From assembly GCF_900102425.1 (NCBI RefSeq), contig NZ_FNBT01000004.1:1-64000 (forward strand): 64,000 nucleotides of DNA, given 5' to 3'. Positions within the stretch are counted from its first letter, which is position 1; every line of letters begins with the position of its first letter. The notes below the pieces were generated by a model. The model worked only from the letters and a program-made list of their open reading frames with translations, did no database searches and was not told where the DNA came from. A program made the position numbers and the translations under genes. The DNA is from Blastococcus aurantiacus (GTDB lineage: Bacteria; Actinomycetota; Actinomycetes; Mycobacteriales; Geodermatophilaceae). Shown one piece after another: positions 34,584-43,069 of this stretch.

Positions 34584-35501
34584 TCAGCCGAGAGCGTCGA
34601 CGACCACCTCGGCGGCCCGTGCGACCAGCGCGTCGTCGTACGCGGCGTCGGCCGCGTCCCGGCTGGAGAGCGCGGCGAGCACGATCGGGGGACCGTCCGG
34701 CCGCTCCAGGACGGCGATGTCGTTGCGCGTCCCGTAGCCGCCGGCCCCCGACTTGTCGGCGACCGCCCAGCCCGCCGGGACTCCCGCCCGGATCAGCGCC
34801 GAGCCGGTGGTGCTCTCCTGCATCCACCCGGTGAGCAGCGCGCGGTCCTCCTCGGACAGGGCGTCGCCCAGGAGGAAGGCCCGCAGGTCGGTGGCGAGTG
34901 CCCGGGGAGTGCTGGTGTCGCGCTCGTCCCCGGGCGTCGCCTCGTTGAGCTGTGTCTCGAACCGGTCGGCCTGCGTGACGTCGTCCCCGAGGTCGCGGAG
35001 CGCCTGCTGGAAGCCCTCCGGCCCGCCGAGCCGGGCGAGCAGCAGGTTGGCGGCGGTGTTGTCGCTCTCGCTGACTGCTGCCTGCAGGACCTCGCGCAGC
35101 GGCAGCCCGGTGCCGGCGTGCCGCTCGGTGACCGGCGAGTGGGCCACGAGGTCGTCGGCGTCGTAGGCCACCACCTGGTCGAGCTCGGCGTCAGTGGTCC
35201 GGTCGAGCACCAGGGCAGCGCTCAGCGCCTTGTGCGTCGAGGCGTACGCGAAGCGCTCGTCGGCGCGGTGCTCGACCGTCCGCCCGGTCCCGGTGTCCAG
35301 CGCGAACACCCCGAGCCGGGCGCCGAACTCGGCCTCCAGCTGCTGGAGGGCAGGGGCGACGTCGACCACGGATGCCGACGACGTGGCGGGTGCCGTGGGC
35401 GTGGTCGTGGAGGTAGGCGCGGCCGCGGGCTCCGCGGAGGCGCAGGCGCCGAGCAGCGCGGTGAGCGCGACGGCGAGGGCCGAGGTCCGCAGTGCGCTCA
35501 T
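34584..35501 (-). CDS. Class A beta-lactamase, lipoprotein
   Basis: A 305-residue protein with a lipobox signal peptide (ALAVALTALLGAC, Cys at about 20), a Thr/Ser/Ala linker, and the class A motifs: ASTHK (SxxK nucleophile), SESDNTAA (SDN), RFETQLN (RxExxLN, the Glu general base) and DKSGAGGYGTRND (KSG, equivalent to KTG). All catalytic residues are present, so activity on penicillin-type substrates is likely. Lipid anchoring to the outer face of the membrane is inferred. It is divergent from dapD across a 69-base promoter region. Actinobacteria commonly carry chromosomal class A enzymes, so this need not be acquired resistance. Confidence 0.93.
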   Translation of the reverse strand: MSALRTSALAVALTALLGACASAEPAAAPTSTTTPTAPATSSASVVDVAPALQQLEAEFGARLGVFALDTGTGRTVEHRADERFAYASTHKALSAALVLDRTTDAELDQVVAYDADDLVAHSPVTERHAGTGLPLREVLQAAVSESDNTAANLLLARLGGPEGFQQALRDLGDDVTQADRFETQLNEATPGDERDTSTPRALATDLRAFLLGDALSEEDRALLTGWMQESTTGSALIRAGVPAGWAVADKSGAGGYGTRNDIAVLERPDGPPIVLAALSSRDAADAAYDDALVARAAEVVVDALG

Positions 35502-35570
35502 CGGTTCCGGAAGTTATCGAGGTTCTTTCCGGGCCCCGGGACGTGGCTGCCCGGCACTAGCCTCCGCGGC

Positions 35571-36392
35571 ATGACCGACACCGTCATCGGCCTCGTCATC
35601 GACGAGCTGTGGGAGCGCCGCACGACCCTCGGCCCGGACGACGACGACGCCCGCGCGCAGGTCGTCGCCGCCATCGACCTGCTCGACGCCGGTGAGGCGC
35701 GTGTCGCCCATGTCGAGGGCGACGACGTCGTGGTGGACGAACGCGCCAAGCGGGCAATCCTGCTGGCGTTCACGCTTCTGCCGATGGCAGAGGGCAGCCA
35801 CGGAGGCTCCTACGTCCACGACCGGGTGCCGCTCAAGACGAGCTTTCCCGGCGTGCGCGTCGTGGCCGGTGCGATCGCCCGGTGGGGCAGTCACGTCGAG
35901 CCGGGCGCGGTGCTGATGCCGAGCTTCACCAACATCGGCGGCTACGTCGGCAGCGGCTCCATGGTCGACACCTGGGCGACCGTGGGCTCGTGCGCGCAGA
36001 TCGGCCGCAACGTGCATCTGTCGGGCGGAGTGGGCATCGGTGGCGTGCTCGAGCCGCCGCAGGCCGCGCCCGTCGTGATCGAGGACGACGCCTTCATCGG
36101 GTCGCGGTCGATGGTCGTCGAGGGAGCGCGCGTGCGCCGGGGCGCCAAGCTCGGCGCGGGCGCCGTCCTCACCGCCAGCACGCGCGTGTTCGAGGCCGAG
36201 ACGGGCGCCGAGCTCGAGCGCGGCGTCGCTCCTGAGCGAGCGGTCTGCGTCGGCTCCAGTCGCGTGCGGAGCTTCCCCGGCGGCGACTTCGGTCTGCCGT
36301 GCCTCCTGGTCCTCCGCTACCTGGAGCCTGGCCAGGAGCACGACAAGCTCGCCCTGCACGAGGTCCTGCGCGAGCACGGGGTCGCCCCGTGA
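35571..36392 (+). CDS. dapD: Tetrahydrodipicolinate N-succinyltransferase
   Basis: A 273-residue left-handed beta-helix acyltransferase. The conserved core is present: MPSFTNIGGYVGSGSMVDTWATVGSCAQIGRNVHLSGGVGIGGVLEPPQAAPVVIEDDAFIGSRSMVVEGARVRRGAKLGAGAVLTAST, with hexapeptide turns. It transfers succinyl from succinyl-CoA to tetrahydrodipicolinate in the lysine/meso-diaminopimelate route needed for peptidoglycan. The ATG at 35571 is placed seven bases after TAGCCT (35558-35563), with no Shine-Dalgarno sequence, so it is probably leaderless. The upstream frame extends far but is a shadow of fbiC and bla. Confidence 0.93.
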   Translation: MTDTVIGLVIDELWERRTTLGPDDDDARAQVVAAIDLLDAGEARVAHVEGDDVVVDERAKRAILLAFTLLPMAEGSHGGSYVHDRVPLKTSFPGVRVVAGAIARWGSHVEPGAVLMPSFTNIGGYVGSGSMVDTWATVGSCAQIGRNVHLSGGVGIGGVLEPPQAAPVVIEDDAFIGSRSMVVEGARVRRGAKLGAGAVLTASTRVFEAETGAELERGVAPERAVCVGSSRVRSFPGGDFGLPCLLVLRYLEPGQEHDKLALHEVLREHGVAP

Positions 36393-36459
36393 ATCGGGCG
36401 TAGGAGATCGCCAAGGGCTAGGACGTGGACGGCGGGGGCTCGCAGAGGTGTTCCTCACG

Positions 36460-36499
36460 CAGTCGGCCTCTGCCCACAGGTGTGGGCAGAGGCCGACTG
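36460..36499. terminator. 18-bp bidirectional hairpin between dapD and the ABC permease
   Basis: CAGTCGGCCTCTGCCCAC (36460-36477), loop AGGT, then the exact complement (36482-36499). It lies between two convergent genes, dapD and the ABC permease, and can terminate both. Confidence 0.88.
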
Positions 36500-36513
36500 T
36501 GCGCGGAAGAGCG

Positions 36514-37365
36514 TCAGAGGTCCCGGCGGACGAAGGAGACCGCGGCCAGCCCCCACACCATCGCCACCCAGACGGCTGCCCAGGCCAGGTAGGCCCAGGT
36601 GAGCGGGGCGACGCTGAGGAACGGGAACGCCTCGCCGTCGGCACCGCCGAACTGGAGCAGCGCCGACGGGTCCTGGAACCCGTGCATCGCCCCGCGCCAC
36701 AGGCCGTCGGTGGGCAGCAGCACCCGCGACACCGACCCGACACGGGCGACGGCCTCGTTGTCCAGCGAGGCGCCGATGCCGCCGACCACACCCGCCACCC
36801 AGGTGGTGCAGAACATGCCGACCGCGACCACACCCGAGGCCATCGGCGAGATGACGCTGGAGAGCAGGACGGCGAGGGTGAGCAGCACGGTCGTCTGCGC
36901 GGCGAGCAGGGCGAGCGCGGTCGCCGGCTCCGGTGGCCAGTAGTCAACCGTCGCCCGGACGACGAGGCACTGGGACAGGCCCGCGAGCACGACGAAGACG
37001 CTGCCGAAGGTCACCAGCCCCAGCCACTTGCCCAGCAGGAAGGCCGAGCGCCGGATCGGCCGGGCCAGCACCGCCAGCGCGATGCCCGACTCCGTCTCGC
37101 CCGCCAGCGTCGGACCGGCGAGAAACGCGGTGCCCAGCGCGGCGATCAGGCTGTAGCCGAACATGACCAGATTGAGCAGGATGGAGGCCGTCAGCCGGGC
37201 CTCGCCGCTGGTCAGCGTGCCGCCGGACTCCGCGGCGAAGCGGGAGAAACCCCACCCGCTCAGCGCGAGCAGGACCAGGGTGAGCAGCGCGAGTGCCAGC
37301 AGCACTCGCCGTCGGGCGGCCTCGCGCAGGGTCAGCCCCGCGACGGTCAGGACGACGCGGGTCAC
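36514..37365 (-). CDS. ABC transporter permease (ABC-2-like)
   Basis: A 283-residue membrane protein with about six helices (VLTVAGLTLREAARRRVLLALALLTLVLLALSGWGF, LLNLVMFGYSLIAALGTAFLAGP, WLGLVTFGSVFVVLAGLSQCLVV, ALALLAAQTTVLLTLAVLLSSVISPMASGVVAVGMFCTTW, LTWAYLAWAAVWVAMVWGLAAVSFV) and the conserved ESGIALAVLARPIRRSAFLLGKWLG segment typical of ABC-2 permeases. The start is the GTG at 37365, with GAGGAG six bases upstream; it overlaps the ATPase stop (GTGA). It is the last gene of the sigma/anti-sigma/ABC operon. The substrate is unknown. Confidence 0.88.
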   Translation of the reverse strand: MTRVVLTVAGLTLREAARRRVLLALALLTLVLLALSGWGFSRFAAESGGTLTSGEARLTASILLNLVMFGYSLIAALGTAFLAGPTLAGETESGIALAVLARPIRRSAFLLGKWLGLVTFGSVFVVLAGLSQCLVVRATVDYWPPEPATALALLAAQTTVLLTLAVLLSSVISPMASGVVAVGMFCTTWVAGVVGGIGASLDNEAVARVGSVSRVLLPTDGLWRGAMHGFQDPSALLQFGGADGEAFPFLSVAPLTWAYLAWAAVWVAMVWGLAAVSFVRRDL

Positions 37366-38366
37366 GAGCGCTCCTCCTCGGCTCCGTCGCGCAGGATGCC
37401 CAGCAGCCGTTCCTCCAGGCTGATCCGCCCCGGCTCGACGGCGTGCACGCGAACGCCGAGGGCCACGAGGTCGCGCACCAGGTCGGGCACCGTGGCCTCG
37501 TCGTCGGCCGGGAACGCCACGGTGAACCAGTCGCCCTCCCGCTCGACGCGTCCCGCCGTCGCCAGCCGGCCCTCGGCGGCCGGGGGCATACCGGTGAGGT
37601 GCAGGCGCACCTCGTGCTGGCCGAGCAGCTCCACCAGCGATCCCGACGCCGCGACGCGGCCCCGGTCGAGGATGACCACCCGGTCGCACACCCGCTCGAC
37701 CTCGCCGATGAGGTGCGAGTTCAGCAGCACAGCGATGCCACGCGACTTCAGCGACAGCACGATGTCGCGGACGTCGACCCGGCCCAGCGGGTCCAGGGCG
37801 CTGGTCGGCTCGTCCAGGACGACGAACTCCGGCCGGGCCACCAGGGCCACGGCCAGGCCCAGCCGTTGCTGCATCCCCTTCGAGAAGCCGCCGACCCGGT
37901 CACCGGCACGCTCGGCGAGGCCGACGAGCTCGAGGCAGTCGCGCTGCTCCTGGGCGCTGACCTCGGCGCCCGAGAGCCGGACGTGCAGGGCCAGCACCTC
38001 GGCGGCGCTCAGCCACGGCTGGTAGCGGAAGAGCTCGGGCAGGTAGCCCACGCGGGCCCGGGCGGCGGGTTCGGCGGCCGGCTGCCCGAGCAGCAGCACC
38101 TCGCCGGCGTCGGGGCGCACCAGGCCGAGCAGCATCTTGATGACCGTGGTCTTCCCGGCGCCGTTCGGGCCGAGCAGCCCGACCACCTCGCCGCGACCGA
38201 CCTCCAGCGAGACGCCGTCCACGGCGGTGCGCTTCCCGTACCGCTTGCGCAGCCCGGTGCACCAGGCGGCCGCCGGAGGTGGCAGGTCGGCGACCAGCCG
38301 CGCCGCGTCCCGCAGGACGTCGTCGCGGCCGGTCCCCGCCCCGTCGATGAAGGCCCCGCCGGGCAC
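37362..38366 (-). CDS. ABC transporter ATP-binding protein
   Basis: A 334-residue ATPase. Walker A LLGPNGAGKTTVIKMLLG (near residue 70), signature FSKGMQQRLGLAVALV (a GGFSKGM variant common in ABC-2 drug/lipid exporters) and Walker B EFVVLDEPTSALDPLGR are present, with a C-terminal extension of about 90 residues that probably forms a regulatory or dimer domain. It pairs with the permease whose GTG overlaps its stop. The GTG at 38366 is five bases from the end of the anti-sigma-like gene. Substrate unknown; the operon suggests a role in envelope or export stress. Confidence 0.9.
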   Translation of the reverse strand: MPGGAFIDGAGTGRDDVLRDAARLVADLPPPAAAWCTGLRKRYGKRTAVDGVSLEVGRGEVVGLLGPNGAGKTTVIKMLLGLVRPDAGEVLLLGQPAAEPAARARVGYLPELFRYQPWLSAAEVLALHVRLSGAEVSAQEQRDCLELVGLAERAGDRVGGFSKGMQQRLGLAVALVARPEFVVLDEPTSALDPLGRVDVRDIVLSLKSRGIAVLLNSHLIGEVERVCDRVVILDRGRVAASGSLVELLGQHEVRLHLTGMPPAAEGRLATAGRVEREGDWFTVAFPADDEATVPDLVRDLVALGVRVHAVEPGRISLEERLLGILRDGAEEERS

Positions 38367-38371
38367 CGCGC

Positions 38372-39469
38372 TCAGCGGAGCCCCCGGGCGACCTCGAGCA
38401 CCTCGCCGGTGTCGAAGGCGCCGGCCACCACGGTGACCTCACCGTCCTCGACCCAGACCACGGCGGCCAGGGTGCGGTCGCGGGTGGCGAGCACCGTGGC
38501 CTCCTCGCCGTCGACGTCCTCGGTCGTGGTGGTCACGAGGTCCGAGGGCACCGGCAGCGGCAGCGTGGAGCCGTCGGCGGTGAAGGTGCGCAGCTGCGCG
38601 GCGACGTCCTGGGGCAGGCCGGGCAGCGAGAGCAGGTAGTCCCGGACCGTCTCGAAGGGGATTCCGGAGGAGAAGGCGGACGGCGCGACGGCGCGGCCCA
38701 CGATCAGCCCGGGCGCACCGCTGCCGCTCTGCCAGACCTGGGCGACGCCCGGGCCGGCGACGAGGCGCACCGAGGCGCCGTCGAGACCGGCCGGCGGGGT
38801 CGGCAGCGTCTCGCCCGCCTCGGCCGCGGCCTGCGCCGCGCGGTCGGCGTCGAAGGTGAAGGTGGCCGTCACCTCGCCGCCCACCTGGTACTCCGGCTCC
38901 CCGGTGATGCCCGAAGGCAGCGCGTCGACCTCCGGCACGTCCAAGCCGCTCTCCGCCTCGGCGGTCGCGGCGTCCGGCACCGGGCGCAGGTCGTCGTCGC
39001 CGGTCATCTCGACGGTGCCGTAGGCCTCCAGGTCGGGGAGGGCGACGAGGTCGGCGCTGTCGAGGCCGATCGCGGCGACCTCCTCGGTGCGGAAGATCGG
39101 CAGCCAGTCGTTGGCGGCCGCAGTGCCGGCACCGGCCAGGACGACGCCGAAGGCCAGCGCCGCCGCGGCGGGGCGTCGCACCAGTTCGCCGAACCGGCCG
39201 CGGCGGGCCGATCGCGCCGGGACCGGTGCCGGGGCCCGGACCGGGGCCGCGGACGCCGACGCGGCCGTCGACAGCCGAGCCCAGGCGGCCGGGACATCGA
39301 CGTCGGCCTCGGCGGTCAGGGCGGCGCCGACGAGCGCGGCGTCCTCGCGGGTGGCGGCCAGCGCGGCGAGGCACTGGGCGCAGTCGGCGACGTGCCGGCG
39401 GTCGGCCTCGGCCACGCCGGCGGGCTCGTCGAGCAGCCGGCGCAGCACGCCGTCAGTGGGATGACGCAT
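38372..39469 (-). CDS. Membrane-bound anti-sigma-like protein with exterior domain
   Basis: A 365-residue protein. The N-terminus VAEADRRHVADCAQCLAALAA has the HxxxCxxC zinc anti-sigma motif; a single transmembrane helix lies near 97-120 (PAAAALAFGVVLAGAGTAAAN), and the remaining 240 residues form an exterior domain of unknown fold. It starts 17 bases inside the sigma gene's 3' end, so the two are translationally coupled. It probably holds the sigma factor inactive at the membrane until an outside signal triggers release. The exterior domain is acidic and lacks recognisable enzyme motifs. Confidence 0.8.
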   Translation of the reverse strand: MRHPTDGVLRRLLDEPAGVAEADRRHVADCAQCLAALAATREDAALVGAALTAEADVDVPAAWARLSTAASASAAPVRAPAPVPARSARRGRFGELVRRPAAAALAFGVVLAGAGTAAANDWLPIFRTEEVAAIGLDSADLVALPDLEAYGTVEMTGDDDLRPVPDAATAEAESGLDVPEVDALPSGITGEPEYQVGGEVTATFTFDADRAAQAAAEAGETLPTPPAGLDGASVRLVAGPGVAQVWQSGSGAPGLIVGRAVAPSAFSSGIPFETVRDYLLSLPGLPQDVAAQLRTFTADGSTLPLPVPSDLVTTTTEDVDGEEATVLATRDRTLAAVVWVEDGEVTVVAGAFDTGEVLEVARGLR

Positions 39470-40079
39470 GACGGGTCAACTCCTTGCGCAGGGCGGATTC
39501 GGCGCGTCGCACGGTGGTGCCGACGCTGCCGGGGGACAGGTCCAGGGCGGCCGCGACCTCGGCGTAACTCAGCCCGCTGTGCCGCAGCACCAGGGCGACG
39601 GCCTGCTTGTGGGGGAGCCGGGCCAGTGCGGCACGGACGCGGCTGCGCTCCTCGAGCGTCACCACGACCTCGGCGACGTCGGGCTCGGCGAGGGGGACGG
39701 CGGAGGCCGCGGTCTCCTCGTTCGAGGCCCGGCGGCGCCCGGAACGGATCAGGTTGAGCGCGGTGTGGGCCGCGGCCACCGAGAGCCACCCTCCCGCCTC
39801 GCCCGCCGGCACCGACGAGCGGTTGAAGGCGAGGAACACCTCCTGGGCGACGTCCTCGGCCTGGTCGCGCGAGCCGAGCACGCGGGCGGCCACGGAGACC
39901 ACCCGCTCGTACTCACGACGGAAGACGACGTCGAGGTCCGGGCGCAGCGCGCCGCGAGCGGGCGCATCGGGAACCGGCACGCCGTCCCTCCCTCCGATCC
40001 GCGTGATCACGCCGGCGGGCAGCGCCACGGCGAACGCCGGCACCGCCGCTCCGGGTGGGGGATGCCGCACGAGGTCCAT
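39453..40079 (-). CDS. ECF-type RNA polymerase sigma factor
   Basis: A 208-residue sigma-70-family protein. Region 2 is represented by FRREYERVVSVAARVLGSRDQAEDVAQEVFLAFNRSS and region 4 by LARLPHKQAVALVLRHSGLSYAEVAAALDLSPGSVGTTVRRAESALRKELTRH. No extra C-terminal domain is present. The start at 40079 (MDLVRHPPPG) is chosen over the frame at 40115, but neither has a good ribosome-binding site, so the first 40 residues are uncertain. It is followed by the anti-sigma-like protein and an ABC transporter, so it probably directs that operon and envelope-stress targets. Confidence 0.9.
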   Translation of the reverse strand: MDLVRHPPPGAAVPAFAVALPAGVITRIGGRDGVPVPDAPARGALRPDLDVVFRREYERVVSVAARVLGSRDQAEDVAQEVFLAFNRSSVPAGEAGGWLSVAAAHTALNLIRSGRRRASNEETAASAVPLAEPDVAEVVVTLEERSRVRAALARLPHKQAVALVLRHSGLSYAEVAAALDLSPGSVGTTVRRAESALRKELTRHASSH

Positions 40080-40147
40080 GCCTGGGAAGCACCGCCGGGG
40101 CCCGGTTTGTGACACCGGCCCCGAAGTCTGCCGTGCGGGCGCCCGCG

Positions 40148-40660
40148 TCAGGCCCGGCCGGCCGCCGAGCCGGTCGGGTCGACGTACCGCCCGCGGTGGC
40201 GCAGCAGCGGCACCCCCACCGGGTCGCCGGGCAGCACCTGGACCACCTCGAGCAGGGCGAGCACGTGGTCACCGGCCTCCACCAGCCGCTCCAGCCGGCA
40301 GTCCAGCGCGGAGAGCCCGCCGTCGAGCACGATCGCCTCGCTCGCGGGCGCGCGCGTCCACGGCACGGTCTCGAGCAGGTGCCGTGCGCTGGGCCGCCCG
40401 GCCGAGGAGAAGCGGGACGCGATGATCGCGTGCGGCGCGGCCAGCACGGTCAGGGCGCAGCTGCCGACCTCCTCCAGCACCTCCGCCGGGTAGCCCGCGG
40501 CGGTCAGCCCGACGGCGACCAGCGGCGGAGCGGCCGACACGCTCATCACCGAGCTGACCGTCGTCCCGACGTCGTCGATGCCGTCCCTCACGGTCAGCAG
40601 GCAGACCCCGGCGGCGTACTGGCCCAGGGCGGCGGCGTACTCCGTGGCGTCGACCGGCAT
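40148..40660 (-). CDS. Flavin reductase-like FMN-binding protein
   Basis: A 170-residue single-domain split-barrel flavoprotein: EYAAALGQYAAGVCLLTVRDGIDDVGTTVSSVMSVSAAPPLVAVGL (substrate/FMN-binding strand) and RFSSAGRPSARHLL, typical of the flavin reductase/HpaC-like family, which reduces free flavin with NAD(P)H for two-component monooxygenases. The partner monooxygenase is not evident nearby. The HRGRYVDP segment near the end matches the family. It is divergent from the disulfide oxidoreductase across 35 bases. Confidence 0.85.
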   Translation of the reverse strand: MPVDATEYAAALGQYAAGVCLLTVRDGIDDVGTTVSSVMSVSAAPPLVAVGLTAAGYPAEVLEEVGSCALTVLAAPHAIIASRFSSAGRPSARHLLETVPWTRAPASEAIVLDGGLSALDCRLERLVEAGDHVLALLEVVQVLPGDPVGVPLLRHRGRYVDPTGSAAGRA

Positions 40661-40695
40661 GGCCGCCAGTCCAGCACACGGGCCAGGATGGGGAC

Positions 40696-42126
40696 ATGAG
40701 CAGCGCGCGGGAGCGGACCTACGACGTCGTCGTCCTCGGAGCGGGGTCGACCGGCGAGAACGTCGCCGACGTCGTGGTGAAGGGCGGGCTGTCCGCCGTC
40801 CTCGTGGAGAGCGAGCTGGTCGGCGGGGAGTGCTCGTACTGGGCCTGCATGCCGAGCAAGGCGCTGCTGCGCGGGACCGAGGTGCTGACCGAGGCCCGCG
40901 CCGTCGACGGCGCGAAGCAGGCGGTGACCGGTGAGCAGGACGTCGCCGCCACCCTGGCCCGCCGCGACTCCTTCACCCACGGCTGGGACGACTCGAGCCA
41001 GGTCGACTGGGTTCAGGGCGCCGGCATCGACCTGGTCCGCGGCACGGGGCGGCTGGCCGGCGAGCGCGCCGTCGTCGTCACCGATGCCGACGGGAACGGG
41101 ACCCGGCTGACCGCCCGCGTCGCCGTCGCGGTCTGCACCGGGTCCGTGGGCAAGCTGCCGCCGGTGGACGGGCTGGCCGACGTCGATCCGTGGGGGCCGC
41201 GCGAGGCGACCAGCGCGAAGGAGGCGCCGGCGCGGCTGCTGATCCTCGGCGGCGGCTACGTCGGCTGCGAGATGGCCACCGCGTGGCAGGCGCTGGGCTC
41301 CCAGGTCACCCTGCTCCAGCGCGGCGACCGGCTGCTGCCCCGCTCCGAGCCCCAGGCCGGCGAGGCGGTCACCGAGGCGCTGCGCGCGGCCGGCGTCGAC
41401 GTGCGGTTCGGCGTCGGCGTCACCGCTGCCCGCCGCGAGGGCACCGAGGTGGTGCTGACGGCGGGGGACGAGGAGTACCGCGGCGACGAGGTGCTGGTCG
41501 CCATCGGCCGCGCCGCGCGCACGACCGACATCGGCCTGGACACCGTCGGCCTGGAACCGGGCGAGTACCTGCCGGTCGACGACACGCTGCAGGTCGACGG
41601 TCTGCCCTGGCTCTACGGCGTCGGCGACGCCAACGGCCGCCAGCTGCTCACGCACATGGGGAAGTACCAGGCGCGTCAGGCAGCGGCCGCCATCGTCGCC
41701 CGGTCCCGCGGCGAGCAGGTCGACGGCGCCGCGTGGTCACCGACCGCGGCGACCGCGGACGCCACCGCCACCCCGTCGGTCGTCTTCACCATGCCGCAGG
41801 TCGCCAGTGTCGGGCGCACGGCCGCCGACGCGCGGGAGGCCGGTCTGCCGCACCGGGTGGTCGAGTACCCGATCGGCAGCGTCGCGGGAGCGTCGCTGTT
41901 CGCCGACGGCTACACCGGGACGGCGGTCGCCGTGGTCGACACCGAGCGCGAGGTGCTGCTCGGGGTCACGTTCATCGGCCCGGGCGTCGCCGAACTGCTG
42001 CACGCCGCCACGATCGCCGTCGTCGGCGAGGTGCCGATCGCGCGGCTGTGGCACGCCGTCCCGGCCTACCCGACGATGAGCGAGATCTGGCTGCGGCTGC
42101 TGGAGACCTGGCGCGACGGCGACTGA
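40696..42126 (+). CDS. Dihydrolipoamide dehydrogenase-like disulfide oxidoreductase
   Basis: A 476-residue FAD protein: FAD-binding VVVLGAGSTGENVADVVVKGG, redox-active disulfide GGECSYWACMPSKALLR (CX4C near residue 46-51), NAD(P) site LLILGGGYVGCEMATAWQALG, and FAD-contacting LYGVGDANGRQLLTHMGKYQARQAA. The C-terminal dimerization domain ends HAVPAYPTMSEIWLRLL, with a His-x-x-Pro-Tyr segment equivalent to the catalytic HPTxSE region of the family. Members include lipoamide dehydrogenase and mercuric reductase; the electron acceptor is not clear from sequence. The ATG at 40696 gives the natural N-terminus. Confidence 0.88.
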   Translation: MSSARERTYDVVVLGAGSTGENVADVVVKGGLSAVLVESELVGGECSYWACMPSKALLRGTEVLTEARAVDGAKQAVTGEQDVAATLARRDSFTHGWDDSSQVDWVQGAGIDLVRGTGRLAGERAVVVTDADGNGTRLTARVAVAVCTGSVGKLPPVDGLADVDPWGPREATSAKEAPARLLILGGGYVGCEMATAWQALGSQVTLLQRGDRLLPRSEPQAGEAVTEALRAAGVDVRFGVGVTAARREGTEVVLTAGDEEYRGDEVLVAIGRAARTTDIGLDTVGLEPGEYLPVDDTLQVDGLPWLYGVGDANGRQLLTHMGKYQARQAAAAIVARSRGEQVDGAAWSPTAATADATATPSVVFTMPQVASVGRTAADAREAGLPHRVVEYPIGSVAGASLFADGYTGTAVAVVDTEREVLLGVTFIGPGVAELLHAATIAVVGEVPIARLWHAVPAYPTMSEIWLRLLETWRDGD

Positions 42127-42195
42127 TCGACTCGTCGACATCTCGACGGGTCGACGGGTCGACGCCCGGGAGGGTCACAATGGCCATCTTGGCCC

Positions 42196-42981
42196 CTAGG
42201 GGAGCGGGAACGGGGCGTCGTCGGGAGCGGGCAGGGTGCCGGCGGTGGTCGCCGTGACGGTCATGCCCTCGAACCGGGCGACACCGCCCAGCGTGGTCAG
42301 GAACGCGGTGTCGGCGGCGTCCCGGCCCGCGCAGATGCGGACCAGCGAGCGGGTGGGGGCCAGCCGGGTCGCGTCGACCACGCACCAGGTGCCGTCGACG
42401 TCGGCCTCGACCACCGCGTGGAAGTCCATCGGGTGCAGGCCCGGCGCGTAGACGGCGACCAGCCGGGCGGGGACCTCCAGGGCGCGGAGCAGGGTGATCG
42501 TCAGGTGCGCGTAGTCGCGGCACACGCCCTGGCCCATGAGCAGGGTGTCGACGGCGGTGTCCACCGGCCGACTGGACCCCGAGGTGTAGGTCAGCCGCCG
42601 GTGCACCCACGCCGCGACCGCCGGCACCAGCTCCGCCCGCGGCATCGTGGTGTCGAACTCCGCGTGCGCGAACCCCTCGAGCTGGTCCGAGGGGCAGTAG
42701 CGGCTGGGCCGCAGCGCCACCGCCCAGTCGGCCGGGGTCACCGCGCGCGGGGCCCCACCGTCCTCGACCGACGCCGAGTAGGTGATCGTCGTCTGCCCGG
42801 GCGCGAGTCCGAGGCGGTGCACGCGCGCGCCGTCGACCTCGAACTCGTCCGGCTCCAGAAACCCGCCGCCGGAGATCACCGTGAGCTGCTCGGTCAGCGG
42901 CGCGGGCACCGCGACCTGCAGGAGCGTGGTCGCCGGGGCGGGGGAGGAGAGGGACAGCGAGGCGGCGACGTCGATGCGCAT
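42196..42981 (-). CDS. Transglutaminase-like protein
   Basis: A 261-residue protein with an N-terminal beta-domain and a C-terminal transglutaminase/protease-like core: LLMGQGVCRDYAHL (Cys), LHPMDFHAVVEADVDGTWCVVDATRL (His and Asp), so the Cys-His-Asp triad is present. Bacterial members include peptidases and cross-linking enzymes; the substrate is unknown. No signal peptide is visible, so a cytoplasmic location is likely. The convergent gap to 42126 holds a short TCGACGGG tandem (42143-42164). Confidence 0.85.
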   Translation of the reverse strand: MRIDVAASLSLSSPAPATTLLQVAVPAPLTEQLTVISGGGFLEPDEFEVDGARVHRLGLAPGQTTITYSASVEDGGAPRAVTPADWAVALRPSRYCPSDQLEGFAHAEFDTTMPRAELVPAVAAWVHRRLTYTSGSSRPVDTAVDTLLMGQGVCRDYAHLTITLLRALEVPARLVAVYAPGLHPMDFHAVVEADVDGTWCVVDATRLAPTRSLVRICAGRDAADTAFLTTLGGVARFEGMTVTATTAGTLPAPDDAPFPLP

Positions 42982-43069
42982 GCGGGCATCGTGACGGCGG
43001 ATCGACGTCGCCGCCGGGTAGCAACAGGACCGACGCAGGCTTCTTACCCGCCGTTCACCTGCACCGCCG

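Noticed and set aside
42143..42164. Tandem TCGACGGG repeats after the disulfide oxidoreductase
   Set aside because: Only two and a half copies of an eight-base unit; too short to support a functional claim.
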